In this document: positions 42,101-56,611 of the stretch, in pieces
Position numbering within the stretch: the first letter of the stretch is position 1
Layout: the number at the start of each line of letters is the position of its first letter
From: Petrosia ficiformis
Lineage: Eukaryota; Porifera; Demospongiae; Haplosclerida; Petrosiidae
Direction: 5' to 3'
NCBI GenBank assembly: GCA_947044365.1
Contig: OX345636.1
Location: 36,171,212 to 36,235,211 of the forward strand
Length of the DNA stretch: 64,000 nucleotides
The notes under the pieces: model-generated
Seen by the model: the letters and a program-made list of their open reading frames with translations, nothing else
Databases searched by the model: none
Told to the model about the DNA's origin: nothing
Translations under genes and position numbers: made by a program

Positions 42101-45100
42101 ACGCACACTATTCCTGCATGTTTTAATTTAGTTGTTAGTTAATGGCCTAATGGAGAGGCCCTTGTGTAAATACAAAAATCTTTTTACAACTAAATTGTCA
42201 TAGCTATATGAAAGATTCGGGATGAACATGTATTGGTATGTTAAAACATTTGATTATAATCATCCATAACTCTTGTATTGTATGCTGATAGTACACCGAA
42301 TTATCACTTACTTGCATATGAGGGGGTTGAAATCCTTCATCCTTTCCACTTGCACACATTTCAGAGACTTCATTCTTCATTATATCCAATAGTGATGAAC
42401 GTAAGTTTTTCGCATCAAGTTCAATATACTGTCCATTTCGATCTTTTGATGGTATTTTTCCCTCAAAATATCTCATGTGATAACTTTCTTCCATAAAATG
42501 ACATCTGCGATACATATACCTACAATTAGACAAACAAAAATCATTATTGAGTACATGATAATGTGTATACACTGAATACAGACCTAATGAACATTCGTTG
42601 GTACAATTTCCTAGTTTTCACATGAGGGGGCATTATTGTATTGAGCAGTTCAACACATTCTGTGGAATTGAGATCCTCGCAGTCTCCTATCCTGACTTCA
42701 TGACCCTTGTTCTCTTTTTTCAATAATCTTTTCCATCTAGGAGGAACTGAAGAATTCCAATGGTGACCCACAATATAAGCTAATTACATTATAAACCAAC
42801 CATTGTGCAGTCTATCAAGTTGGTTTAACTCTTTTGCTTTCAAGTATTTACAGACTAGCATAGCATCAGCTGACAAGGCATCATATTCAAAGGAGTTAGT
42901 ACTTACACACTTTTTTTTACCAATGAATGAGAAAACTGGGAAATGTTTATTAAAGTCTGTCAGGTATGACTCTTCCTGTGATGTCTGGTTAAATACAGGA
43001 ACCTATGAAAATGTTGTACATGACATAATTATCTAGTACAGTTTCCTTAGTGCCAGTACCTCAACATAAATCTGTAATTTTTTGAACTGATTTAAAGAAA
43101 ATGATTCTCCAGTCTGGTAATCTTCCACATAACCAGAAATGAGCATGCTGAAGAAAAACCAGTTTATCAATTTGCACGAATTCACAAATGCCTTTCTTTC
43201 GTCTTCAGTTACCTAATATCATAAGTATTAGACATAGAATTCAGGAATATTAGAGAGCAACTACTCGATACAAGAGTGGATTTGGGAAAACTAATGAAAT
43301 TTCAGTTGTGGCAAGTAAATTTAAGTAAATAAATATAGTATTATAAATAAAATGTATATATTTTGGTGTATAGAAAACAAGGATTCACAAAAATGATTTT
43401 GAAAAGTTCATGTATGCAAACCGTATAAGCCTATTAATATAATTTATATCTCAGTCTCTACTATGAGAAGAGTAACAAGATATAATGAGAAAAAAGTATC
43501 CCTATGATTGCTTTGCAATGACTATGTATCAATCATTGCTGATGACACTAGTGTTTCTAACTTTCTGTCACTTGAAAACTGGGGTCTGAAGAAGTAAGCG
43601 CTGATGAAACTGAAGTACTTCTTCAGTGCTCTAAACGATGCCTTCTTCATGTCTAAAACTCAAAATCTTATTACACTTCTGTGTCATAGATTATCACATC
43701 ATCTTTATACTGTTTCTCTGCTATATACAACAATTTCTTTGCTATATAACAACAGTGTATCTATATATGTTGCAACCCTGATTCTGATATATGGTTTGTA
43801 AATGTTCATACATTTGTCTCTAATTTTGTAACTATAAAAGCACCACAATTTATTTATCAAGAGAGTTCAATTCTGAAATCCTATAAGTCATTACATTAGT
43901 GTCATAAGTGGGATGGCTCACATAATTCCAGTGTGCGCTAGACCGCCAGCTAGATATGCTACTGGAGCAGATTTCACCTTATGGTTACAACTGTTTGAAT
44001 TGCATGTTGCCCAAACAGGTATCAGAGAGAGTATGCAAGGAAAGGAGTTACTCTCACTACGTGAAGATGAGCCTTTTTGAATTGCAAGTCAAATTGGATT
44101 AGTAGCAGAGGTCAACCCTGAAACTGTGGACATCCCTCAGGGAACAATTCTGCCCTGTTAGAAATGAATTGGAATGGCAGCTGAAACTGCAGGAGCGTAG
44201 ACAAAACCCCAATGAAAAGCTTAGTGAATTTGCTGGGAAGTCTGAGAGTGTTAGTAGACAAGGCCTATCCTGACTGGGAACACCCAAACAGAGGATAGAG
44301 ATTGCAAAAAATTGTTTTATACATAAAAGGGCTAGTGATATCTTCTACCCAGCTACATTTGATGCGAGAGAATCCAAATTCTTTGGAGGATGCTGTAAAG
44401 ATAGCAAATCAAAGGGATCACTGGAGGAGGCACTCAAACAGCTTCACCGTAGTTGTCATAAGCCTGAAACTTTGGTGATTGAAGACGCCCCATGCAACCA
44501 ATCCAGCATAACATCAACAAAAGAGAATCTCAGAACTGTCGAGACAAATACAAAGGATCGTCGTGATTGCAGGTTAAAGAGGAGAAATTTTCAATTCTGC
44601 TGCTGACCCTCTTTAAACTAGAACCAGTCGATGATGCAGTCAGTCCTTTAACTTTACAATATTAAGAGAAAAAGGGAACTCCAGTTAAAACCTGCTAAGT
44701 TATTTTTAGAAAATAACTACCATACCAAACAGGCACCAGATTGAACTACCAGTACAACTTCTACTGACATTACTACTGACTTCACCACTGGATTGTTGGA
44801 ACCAGAGCCCCAGTTTCAGGATGACACTGGAGTTTTAGTAGCTCATTCAGTGTCAACTACCATTAGAAGAGAAACACTCGTTCGCATCCTAAATTGGACA
44901 CATGCATCCTCTCTCAAAAGGAAATGGCATTCATGTCATTGAAAGGAGTACCACTTCAGGTGGTAACAAAAACCTGAAAGATGATGTTGAATCATTGGTG
45001 CACCACTCACAACTCCCGTCCTGAAACTGAAAAAGTGCAGTTAGCAAGCCTTCTATACAAATTCTCAGATGTAATATCTCCATGATGGTGACATGGGTAA

Positions 45101-48100
45101 AACTGAATGTTGTAATAGTCCCTGGTCATCCCCTAGCTGGTGGGTATTGGCAAGTTGATGGACCCTGCTGACCGGGAGAAGACAGCTTTAGTAACGATAA
45201 AAGCACCACAATGTATTTATTACATAAGAGAGTTCGATCCTTATAAATCATTATTATACATTAGTTGCAGTTTTACATTCTGCCTAAATCTTCCTGTTGG
45301 TCTGTAGCTCACGTACGCATTCTTTTAAGTGCCATGTCCATTAATTGACTGAGCCTCCTAGAACGTACATCATTAACTAAGCATACAACACATACTCACA
45401 CACAACAAAAATATGCATATATAACAATTATATATAACTCCATGGAAAACAATCATAGGGATGACCTTGATGGCCAAATAAAGAAACAATAACAATAACC
45501 TTTATGTGTATAAATGAATATCACATGCACAATTTCAATATAATTAATTGAGTGACTATGAAATGCTTAAAATGATAACCAGTGCTTGATGCAGTAGTAG
45601 TCACAACCTCAATTGTACCAAACTTTTTCCAGCAATAGCTCTAGTAAATGAATTTAGAAACAGTAATCGTGAGATTTATGACAATTGCCAAAATGTACAA
45701 CTGCAAGTTTCAGCTGAATGCTTATCTTTTTTTTCTTGTATAATAATGTGATGAACCGTCTTTCTAGTATTCTAATGTGGTAATACACAGCACACAGATA
45801 CACATTACTTGCCCTATGCACACACGCATAGATTTGAATTAATTGAAATGCATATACATAGACGCTTGCATTATAACACATGTCCACCTGAGGTTAATTA
45901 ACAAGCCCTGATGCTAGGTAGAGTTTTGTAGACACACAACACAAAGATAAAAACAACACAAAATACAATATACAGTACAAAGATAAACACAACACACAAC
46001 ACACAACGCAGTAAGCATCGCCAGATCCGGATGAAGAGGAGAGATTTAGAATCAAGCCAAATAGTCCAGTGACACCAAAGCATCAAAGCCCAATGATATG
46101 TTTATATATTTAACAGTTTTACATGTAAATGTCTCTGATAATATTGGTCATTCAATAGGAAAGCAATTGTACACTGCTGAAGCTTTAAGTTGAGGGAAGG
46201 TGAAATATGCAAGAGAATACATAGACACTGCCATCACATTGATCAGTCTTATGATTCCCAATATCCCTCTCAAATACACAAGCACACAGACACACATGGA
46301 CAAAGGTTAATAATAATTACGCAAATAACAATTAATAACTAGCAAACCTTAATGAAAGGCAAAGTGAAATTGATATGAATCATACATTCATCACTTTTCT
46401 GTGAGGTACAGTTCAGTTTATGAATGCACCTTTTAACATCAAATCCTTCGTTGACAGGAATTGTGAGATGTGTCCATTTTTTCACTTCGATAACATATTT
46501 AATATAATAAGACTTGCCATTACCTAAGTAAAACAATATTGTAATCTACCATTCTAAAAAGTATTGAATCAGTAACACATAAAATCATTATTACTAACTG
46601 TGTTTTCATTCAACTGTTAATGAATTTTATATCAATAAAATTCTAATTACATTATGTTTGTTTTTTTTTGGGGTATTTCCATGTAATTTGTAAAATTACA
46701 GACCATAAAGTGTCTATCAATCATTTATTAAATTTAGTCACATCAGAAAGTATGCACATGTATTGAAAATCGAATCCATTGTAAAAATCTAATTGTTACC
46801 TTTAAGCAAAACATTGTATAAATAATATTACAGCTTTAATACTTTTGTTCGAGTTCTGACTATATACACTAGAGGTATTCACACTCTTGATTCTACATTC
46901 ACAATTATTCTGATAACTGCTCAATTGCTTGAATGTCGTCTAGTTTGATGTGTGGGAGCACAACATGCAGGTTCAGGTTTATTTATGGTTAGTAAATATT
47001 TTGTAAGAGTAGGAAAGAATTACCAGCATGTCCATAAACCAGTTCACAAAAAATTCGCTTCTTCAAAGGTTCCATGTTAATTCGTGTTTGCTCATCTGGA
47101 GACAACTGAAAAGAATAAGAAAATTAAAATGAAAATAAAGCATCAACTACAAAAACTGGAATATACAATCAGAATAAGTGTCAATTGTATCCATAGTTAA
47201 CATACATGATCCTGGAAACACCATGGCATTGTTCTCATAATTGAAGGATTGGTTTCAATAAATACAACATCATACTCAATGCGGTTTTTATTTCCATTCT
47301 CAAGCAGTTTCACACACTCTTTAATGACAATCTACAGAAAATTAATAACAGTAACAACAATATGATGTGAGTGAATTAAGAGAGATCTACAAAACATATA
47401 TACCTCTTGAATGTCCAATGAGAGAATATTGATGTCAATCACTATATACCGAAAGTGATGATAATTTTTCACTCTCTCAAAGAACAAAGTAACAGCTTCT
47501 TGTGTTGTAATGTGTGTACAGGCTAAAACTTGGAAAGGGTTAGGCAATTTCCCCAAAAGATTAAGAGCAACAGTGTAAACCTCATTATTGCTGAAATCAA
47601 TCATGGAATACAGTCGAAAAAAAATTGATTCAATCCTGTAGTTCCTTAAAGAATTTTGTAAATTATCCAATAGGTGCTGGGGTATGTAATGTCTTGATAC
47701 TAATTCAAAGAAATACCCCACAGTTGAGAAGATGTCATCAGATACATTAACTTGTTGGGACTCTAATACCTATTTTATAGAATGGCTAATTAAACTTCAT
47801 ACAGTACTATAATCATTACCCTTCTACTCACAGTTGTTATGACTTGCTTCTGAGAGTCATTGATTGGTGTGTCTGCATGCAACATACTACAGTCAATTGC
47901 ATTGATAATAGAAGCAACATTTGATGGTCCAGTTTCTAAAAATCGGTATATTTGGAGAATCTTCAAGTTTGAGAAAAATGAAAGCAAAGGATAGGCTTTT
48001 CTCTTTCCAGGCATCTCAGTTGTCCACTTGTGAAGTTCTTGTCTGAACTCATTATGCTACATCATGTGAAGAATACACACATGTACATACCTAGTACACA

Positions 48101-51100
48101 GTGGCACTTTGGAATAGCAATAATTAGTGTTTATATAATTAAATAATTATATAGTTATATATATTATGTCAGGAGCCAATGAAACAAAAAACAGTGGGAA
48201 AGGAGAGTGAATCTGAAACCCATGTGAAGAAAAAAGCAGTATGGAAGGAGTATGCAACTCCCACGCAATTAATTAAAATAGCTAAAGCCAGATATTTAGC
48301 TGGTGTTACTATTTTTAAACTCTTACTATGTTGCCATGCATAGGAAATGTAACAGCTATACTCTAGTACTGTAAACCCTAGTATAGATGGCTACTAAGTA
48401 CTCTAGCTCAAAATTTACTTAAAATAGCTATATGAAAGACTGATTGGAGGAAACAAAAAAGTTGTTTATCATAATACCATGAATAGTAGATGTTCTCAGT
48501 CAAGTTGCTGCAATTGCTATTTAAATTCCTTATCTGCTCACATCAACATTGTAGAATCAAATGTCCATCAACTAGAGAGATACTTGACAGTACCAAAAAC
48601 GTACTTGTGTGTTTTCAATGCTAATAAAGTTATTTTACACTTTTTACTCTGGATAGATCTCCAGTGGTTTACAAATCAGTGGGCATGGCCATGTAGGGGT
48701 GTCAAAAAATAATAACACCAACTAAATGTCTGGCTTTAGCTATTTTAATTAATTGCGTGGGAGTTGCATACTCCCTCTCTTCTGCTTTTTTTTGCATGGG
48801 TTTAACATGACAATTATAAATAAATAGAAAAACTTTTTTTTTAAAATAAAAGAGAATATAGGCATATGCTAAAACCAAAAAAGCGCAGGAACAAGATTCG
48901 GATGGTATAAGTATATATAGTTAGAGTAAAAGGAAAACAAAACAGTATAAAAGCTGTTTTGAAAGTGAAAACTGGCATTGATATATGAAATTGAGCCTTC
49001 AGAAATAAAATATTGTTTGTGAGCGAGTATGGGGCCACACCATTTTAGCATTTGGTTTATATAAACCTACATGCCCTAGAGAAAATGTATGGCTATGAAT
49101 CTCATTAGATACATACATATAATATAAAGATATTTATAGCATTTTGATGCCTAACATCAAAGGTACTGACAGTTCTATATTTTCCATATAGCACACTGTT
49201 TACAAACATCCGGCTATATATTTTCCAGGTGTCGTTTACAACCTTAGCAAAAAATGCGCTTACCTCTGGTTTAGTGTTTAGTAAAAGAACAGCAAATACT
49301 TCATTCTTCTTCTCCATCGCTGACAACATCAATCAATTCAAACTACTATAAATCTGATAAAGCACTGGTTATGCTTGTGCTGTACTGGAAAATATAGCAC
49401 TTGGGGTGGGGTCTCGAAGCCTCATACATGCACTTGCACCGGTGCTCATTTAATACATATGTATATATAGTGTATCATAGTAATGACGCACATCAAAGAC
49501 ACTGTGCGGGATGTAAATTCACTAGAAATGCCTGGACTTACAAGAGTTTTATAATCCGCCCACAACTGAACAATAATCCACCTACAAGTGTGATACAACT
49601 TGCCCACAAACGTGCTACAATTTTTTTCAGTCAAATAATTATCAAACATTCATTTCTTGAAATCAGTGAACTTTTACAATGAATCCAAGTATCAATTTTT
49701 TAGGAACATAAATACACAGATTAACCAAACTCATACCATCATTGAAGCTAAATCACTTGATACAAACAATCAACAACCATGTAAATAACCAAAATCACTA
49801 AAAAAATGAAAGATCAGAGAAACGCAACAGCGCAACAAAACATCATCTGGGCTTGCTTCATCAGGATGGTAAGTGGCTAACGACTTCTGTGGGCTTACAA
49901 ATCATTGAGTGGCAGGTAGGTCGTCATCGACTTCCTCTGCTTCACACTCTTTTTCAAACAAGCCATCATTTTCATCAACTTTTGTAGTGCTCTTTCGTCT
50001 CTTGAGAGATAAATTTCACCGTTTGAGAACAGGGCTAGACATTTGAAGCATCATGAAATCAGAGGAATAGTGAAATGTGAGTGTGTGTGTAGACTGGTTC
50101 CTTCAATGATGTCGTTACTATACCACAAATTATTACTTGTAACACGCCTACTTGGGCAGTATCTGATTTACAGTCACCTCCCCCTTGGGCGCTACACGCT
50201 CTCGGGATCAGTGATTGTAAATCAGATACAGCCCTCCTAGGGGTGTTATAACTATTACTAGTATATCAGTGCTGGTGATAAGTAATAGTTACAACACATC
50301 CACAGGCCTACAGCCTCGTGCTTATGCATCAGATACAACTCAACTGGGTGTTTTATATTGGTCTATATCTCGTGAGTAGGTGGTTGCTAAGATACATTGA
50401 ATGTTGCTAGGATACTTGATGATGGCATACTGTCCAACAATAAATGCATGGCATTCATTATTTTTATGGCCCGTAGGGCCATCCCTATGATTGCTTTCCC
50501 ACGGGTTCGATGTATGTTTATATATATATATGTTTGTGTCACCTACGCGAGTATGCGTTGTATACGTAGTTAAGGAAGTTACATCATTCCCGGGGGCTCG
50601 GTCAATTAATGGGCGTGGCGCGAAAAAGAACGCGCGATCAAGCTCTACACATCAGCAGAAAGAAAGCTGTGTAGCTTACGTAGAAACTGGAACTAATAGC
50701 TAGCTATTCTGCCTGACATATATTCCTAAAGTTCTACAAGGTCCTTTGAAAGGTCAGGAGAGTAGATAATCAAAATAATAACTATAATAAGCTGTTGTCT
50801 TTCATGCTTGATAGTCAGCCATGATTACGGACACCACAAAGCAGTCATAGGGATACTTTTATAAATTTGTAAAGCAATCATAGGGATGTGTTTTTTTCTC
50901 TATATACACTTGTTTCATAAAAGTTGGCTTTGTTACTTAATTTGGATTTAGAAAGACAGCTATACTGTCACCTCTGAGTTTCTAAGCCTTACGTACACAT
51001 GTATATCTATGTGGTATCTTCAGGGATAAGCGCTTGAAAATGGGTTTAAAAAGTTGATAGTTTTTTGGCTACCCTTTTCCCAAAATATAGAGCATGGGAG

Positions 51101-54100
51101 GGATTTTAAAGGGGATGTCACCCCGTTAATGGGAGGTGAAAGGGGGCACAGGCCCCTCACTGCCCACGCACTTTGGAGGTTCAGCCCATACAATCTGCTG
51201 AAACATTTCCCTTGCTGTAATATCCAAAATTGTGGGTGTAGCTAGTGCCAACATGCCAGTGGGGTTGTTTTGTTTGCCCCAGTTGCAGTCAAAAGAGGGA
51301 GAACACTGCTTGGAATTAATCCTATGAAGCGCTTGGGGACTTTCGAGTCCCAGTAAGCAAGTTAGTTGAAGTAGTACTCCATCTTGGAAAAGGATCCAAG
51401 TTTGCGGTAGAGAAAGTGAGCAGTGACCAAAATATATGCAGCAGGGATGCCAGTGTTGGAAATGGGAAGAATTTTGAAAAACAAGCTCAGTCCTCTAAGG
51501 TTAAAAGGTTTGTATAGATCTTTCTATAGCTCCATTAGTCACGGGATGGTAAGGCACTGACCTGATATGCTCAATACCATTATTTCTCATAAACCTGAAA
51601 AACCTATCAGATACAAATTGGGGACCATAGTTCGGCATAATCTGTTCTAGGAGGCTAAACACAGCAAAGACCTGTCTAAGAAGTTTTATTGTTTTTGTGG
51701 TATATGCACTATTCATTTTCCAAACCTCTGAAATCAATAAGTACTCACTGCCACAGCCTATTGGGCCACACCTAGGGGTGTAAAGGTGCAACTACTGGAT
51801 TATCTTTAGATGAAAGACATGCATTACATGATTTTGCTAATACTTCAATATATCCGTCAAGTAGAGGCCACCAGAAATATGATCCTGCTTGGAGTTTCAT
51901 TTTACTATATAATACCTGAGTGACTAAAATGTAATTCTTGTAAAATATTATTACATAACTTGGTGGGATAATCATCTACTGGTCAATTAGCTTGACACCT
52001 TGAGCAATCTCAAAAGCTCGTTCAAATGTCAACTCATTTTCAAAGAGCAATTGCTTCTGTACTAGCTCGTTAAGCAGACCACACATGAATCGGTCTCATA
52101 ATGCATCAGTTAAGCAGTCATTAAAATCACATCTCAAATTTAACTGCTTCAACTCGGCTTGAAGTATTAGAGAGCTAGAATTGTTGCCAATTGACGGTTC
52201 TATAAGTTCAGTGAGGGTTTATTTTGGTTATCCCTCATCAAATGGAAAAATAACACAAGAAAGGCAAAACAGAAAGCAAATTTATTGCAGCTCTGCCCTA
52301 AGGTACTCTAAGAACATGAAAAACAAAGGTTTCATCATTAAAATCTAAACGTACATACTACTGTCCATAAATTTTCGTTAGAGCTGAGAATGAGGTAAAA
52401 GATATCCAGAAAGAAATAAAAAGAGAATACAATACGTATATATATATATATATATAATTATATATATAATTATATACATATAAATATATAAAATGTATGT
52501 GTGTGTGTGTGTGTTATATATCATGTTTCAGAGGTCTATATGATAATGTGTTATGTAAGCTACAAATGTGGATATAATGTTATACATTATACAAAATTAT
52601 GGTATGTAAATTATAAATTTATTCACCAAGCTATCCCATTTTGAATCCTGTCCACTGAATGGATGAGAGTAGTTTACTTCCTGGAATTTGAAATTACCTG
52701 CAAGTTTCAGCTTTTGTAACAGCTCCAGTATATTTAATGACACCTGTGAATCAAAAAGAGCAGTAACTACTACAACCTATGCTACACATAACCCCGGCCC
52801 CCATAGTGCAGTCAAAAATACATGCACTGTATATTATTATTCTTAATGGTTGTTCAGAACTACGTTTTTCTGTTCTACATCAAAATATAAACAATTTGTC
52901 CTTTCATGACGTGCATTTTCTTCCCTCTTAAAAATATGATACATATAGCACACTATACCTCATAAAGTTTAAGGAAGAGTTGTATATTTTTGTCCAATCT
53001 ACCATCTTGTTCATCTTTCAAATCTATCTGTAGCAATTCCAAATTAGCAGCAAATTCAGAAATGGTCTTCAAATCCCATTTATCATTTACATCTGTGAAA
53101 ATGTAGTAGAATCATCATCATCATTATTTTAAGGAATGATATGAATCCATGTATACATCCTGTAATTATAAAAGGTAAGCTTCAGTATAATACTCCTATA
53201 AGGCTTTGTAATATATCGGTATTAGTACTGCCATTATTAAACAAAGCTTAGTGTAGAGTTATAATTGATAAAATAAATTAGGTTAATAGCATAAAGTTAT
53301 ATATATAAATTATATATATATATATATATAGTATGATGGTGTCATCATCCCTTTGATGTGGTGAGGTCTATATATTGTATATAGACCTAAGAGGAGGTCT
53401 ATATTTTTTAATATAGACCTGTCTGACTACTCTATGTATATTGTGCAGGAGATGTCACCATCATACAATATATTGTATATACAATATATTATATAGTATG
53501 CCAATAGGTCCTATATACTGCATAAAGGACGCTTGTTTTGTGTCCTCGGATGTGATATAGCCCTCGCAGGCTTGGGCTATATCCCATCCTTGGACACAAA
53601 ACTAAGGTCCTATATTTGTTTATAGGATCTATTATCATGCTATATAATATACATATATATATATATATACCATAGTTAACAGAAACATCAAAGAGCCGAC
53701 AGGGCGTATATATGGCATATATCCCCGACCACAGGGCAGTTATACAACCGCAGGGAAGTTATACAACCACATCAAAGTTCGTTCACGAGTACAGCAGGGA
53801 TATATGTCATATATCATCCCTGTATGACGTCACGCACATGCGCAGTCACCGAATGTCTACAGAGAACGAAGGCTATGAAGTGTGTTCGACAAGTAAACAC
53901 ACAAAAGAAGCTCTCTTTGTCTCTTAAAAAAAAAGAACCAATAGATGGGCGTTTCTCCCAGGAACTATTCGTCCCATATCGCTGAAAGTGTAAGGTGTGT
54001 TAGTCTGTTACTCGTGTCCATTGTCCTGTTCTTCTTTGATGTTTCTGTTAGCTATAGAATATATTATATGTACCATGCCTTCTCGGTATATATGGTGACC

Positions 54101-54203
54101 CTCGCACCTTGATATTGGCCCTCGGCTTTGCCTCGGGCTAATATCTCGGTGCTCAGGTCTTATATTCGCCATATATCCCTCGAAGCTATGGTATATATAT
54201 TAC

Positions 54204-54249
<46 letters not shown>

Positions 54250-54976
54250 TGATGGTGACATCATCCCTTTGATGTGGTGAGTCCTATATATTGTATATAG
54301 ACCTTCCATTTGCACACTATGCAGGAGATGTCACCATCATACAATATATTGTATATAGTATGCTAATAGGTCATATATACTGAATATAGGACCCTCATTT
54401 TGTGTCCTTGGATGTGATATAGCCCTCGCAGGCTTGGGCTATATCACATCCTTGGACACAAATCTCAGGTCCTATATTTTGTATATAGGACGTATTAGCA
54501 TACTATATAATATACATATATACATATAAATAACTAACAGAAACATCAAGGGACCGCCGGGTTGTATATACGTCATATACCACCCGGTTCTATAACCGCA
54601 GGTGTATATTACTGATATACTCACCTCCACGTGACAATTGCATCATACCGAGCATGCGCATTACCATCTGCCATCTGCGGTTACAGCTAAAAAATGGAAC
54701 CAACACCAAAGAGGAAGTTATCGAGGAAGAAAAAAGTTGATACCATGTCTGCTACGATTTAAATTCACTACATCACCCAAGGTAGATGAAATGAAGCGTA
54801 CCCTAAGAACATAGATAAGTGTACACAGTGGCTCCGAACATGGCAACTATCGTCATGTATTTGGCATGTTTGACGTTTCTGTAAGTTACTGAATATATTA
54901 TATGTACCATGCCTTCTTAGTGTATATGGTGAATATAAGACCTTCGCCCCTCGAGGCCAGGCCATGGTATATATAT

Positions 54977-55013
<37 letters not shown>

Positions 55014-56545
55014 CTGGTCAATATGATACGACACAATAGAAAGCTGGCAAGACTAAGCAAGAAAATTGCTACCACCATTTCATTTCCACAAATATTAAAC
55101 ACTTGGCAATTTGGTTGCAAGTGCATAATTATAACACATTTTACATTATTACAGATACTACACTAGCAAATATCTACAACTCATATTAGATTAAATTTGC
55201 ATATGTGTACAGAATTTATGTTGAAGCTAATATTATTTTATACACTATACCTTCACGTAATTGAACTTCCATTGTTACTGGTGCATGCTTCTCAGCACTA
55301 TACACAACTGATGCTCCATCAAACAGGGTCTGTAATTGGTTCAAAATAGCATCTTTTGTTTGGCTCTATAATCAATGAAAACGCTTATATAACACTTGAA
55401 AGGGCGGTAAGAATACTAACCTCTTGTCTACTGAACAATTGCTCAAGTTGTACAGTAGTATGCTGTTGAAGAGCTTTTATCTGCATCACTCTGGTTTCTA
55501 CATTTCCAAGTTGTTTTAGTCCATTCATCCAGGCATTGTATGTAATACTAGGATCTATAAAGTAGTAGAGTGTGGTGTATGCATCCCAAAGGTCATCCAG
55601 AGCTCTTTGTTCCAATGTGTACTGGATTTCTTGTGTGATGAGATTACGTTGGGCATTGAAAGATCGTTTTCCTTCTTCACCAACAAAACCCATTTTTCGA
55701 CAAAATTGCATGTAAGCAAGACTGTTCTTCAATTCGTTAAAAAGCACGAAGTATATGTTAAAATTACCATTGTAATGTGGCAGATTCTTACAAAAGCTTG
55801 CTTTAATTTGGGGGGCTCTGTGCAAAACAATTGTTTCTGGAATACACAACATGTCAGCATACCCACAGAGTTCTTGGAAAGTGGAATCTTCCAAACAGTG
55901 CACAAGTTCACATTGGGTGCACACTTCCTCAATAAGCAACATGCCATTTCGAACACTTTTCAGAGATAATAGTGCTTCGATCCCAGTGTGTCCCTGAGGC
56001 TCATAACATTTATGGAATTCCTTTGTAAAGAACTCAAGTAGTCCAAACTCCTTACTAGTATCCTCAGATAGTTCCAGTTGCATGTGTTTTAGCGTAATAT
56101 TACCCTTAACTGCATCAAGAACGACACCAATGGCACCCTCTACAGCTAAATGGAGCATTTGTGTTCTGATCTCATATGCTGTTTCTTCTAAAAGAGTCGG
56201 ATTATCAGTTAGTGGCACAGATGTCTCTTGTAGAAGTTCCCTGTACTTGTTCTCTACAAATGTAGCAAAGAATCTGCTACCAAAGTGTTGAAAAAAGCAG
56301 AAGATGGGTAGATTGCTTTTAAGTGGCCCCAAAAACTTCAAAAGCTCATCTAGCAATACTTCCAATTGAACACAAGTTTTAGTTCCATTAAAAGGTATTT
56401 CAACTTCACCAGAATCGTCTGAAACGACGTCTTTAATCATATCAATATTGATACTCTCCTCCAGTTGTTTTCTAAGTTTCTGTGGTATTATTATTTGATA
56501 CTTCTCCAATATGCACATCAAACTCTCATTACTATAAAAATTGCA

Positions 56546-56611
<66 letters not shown>

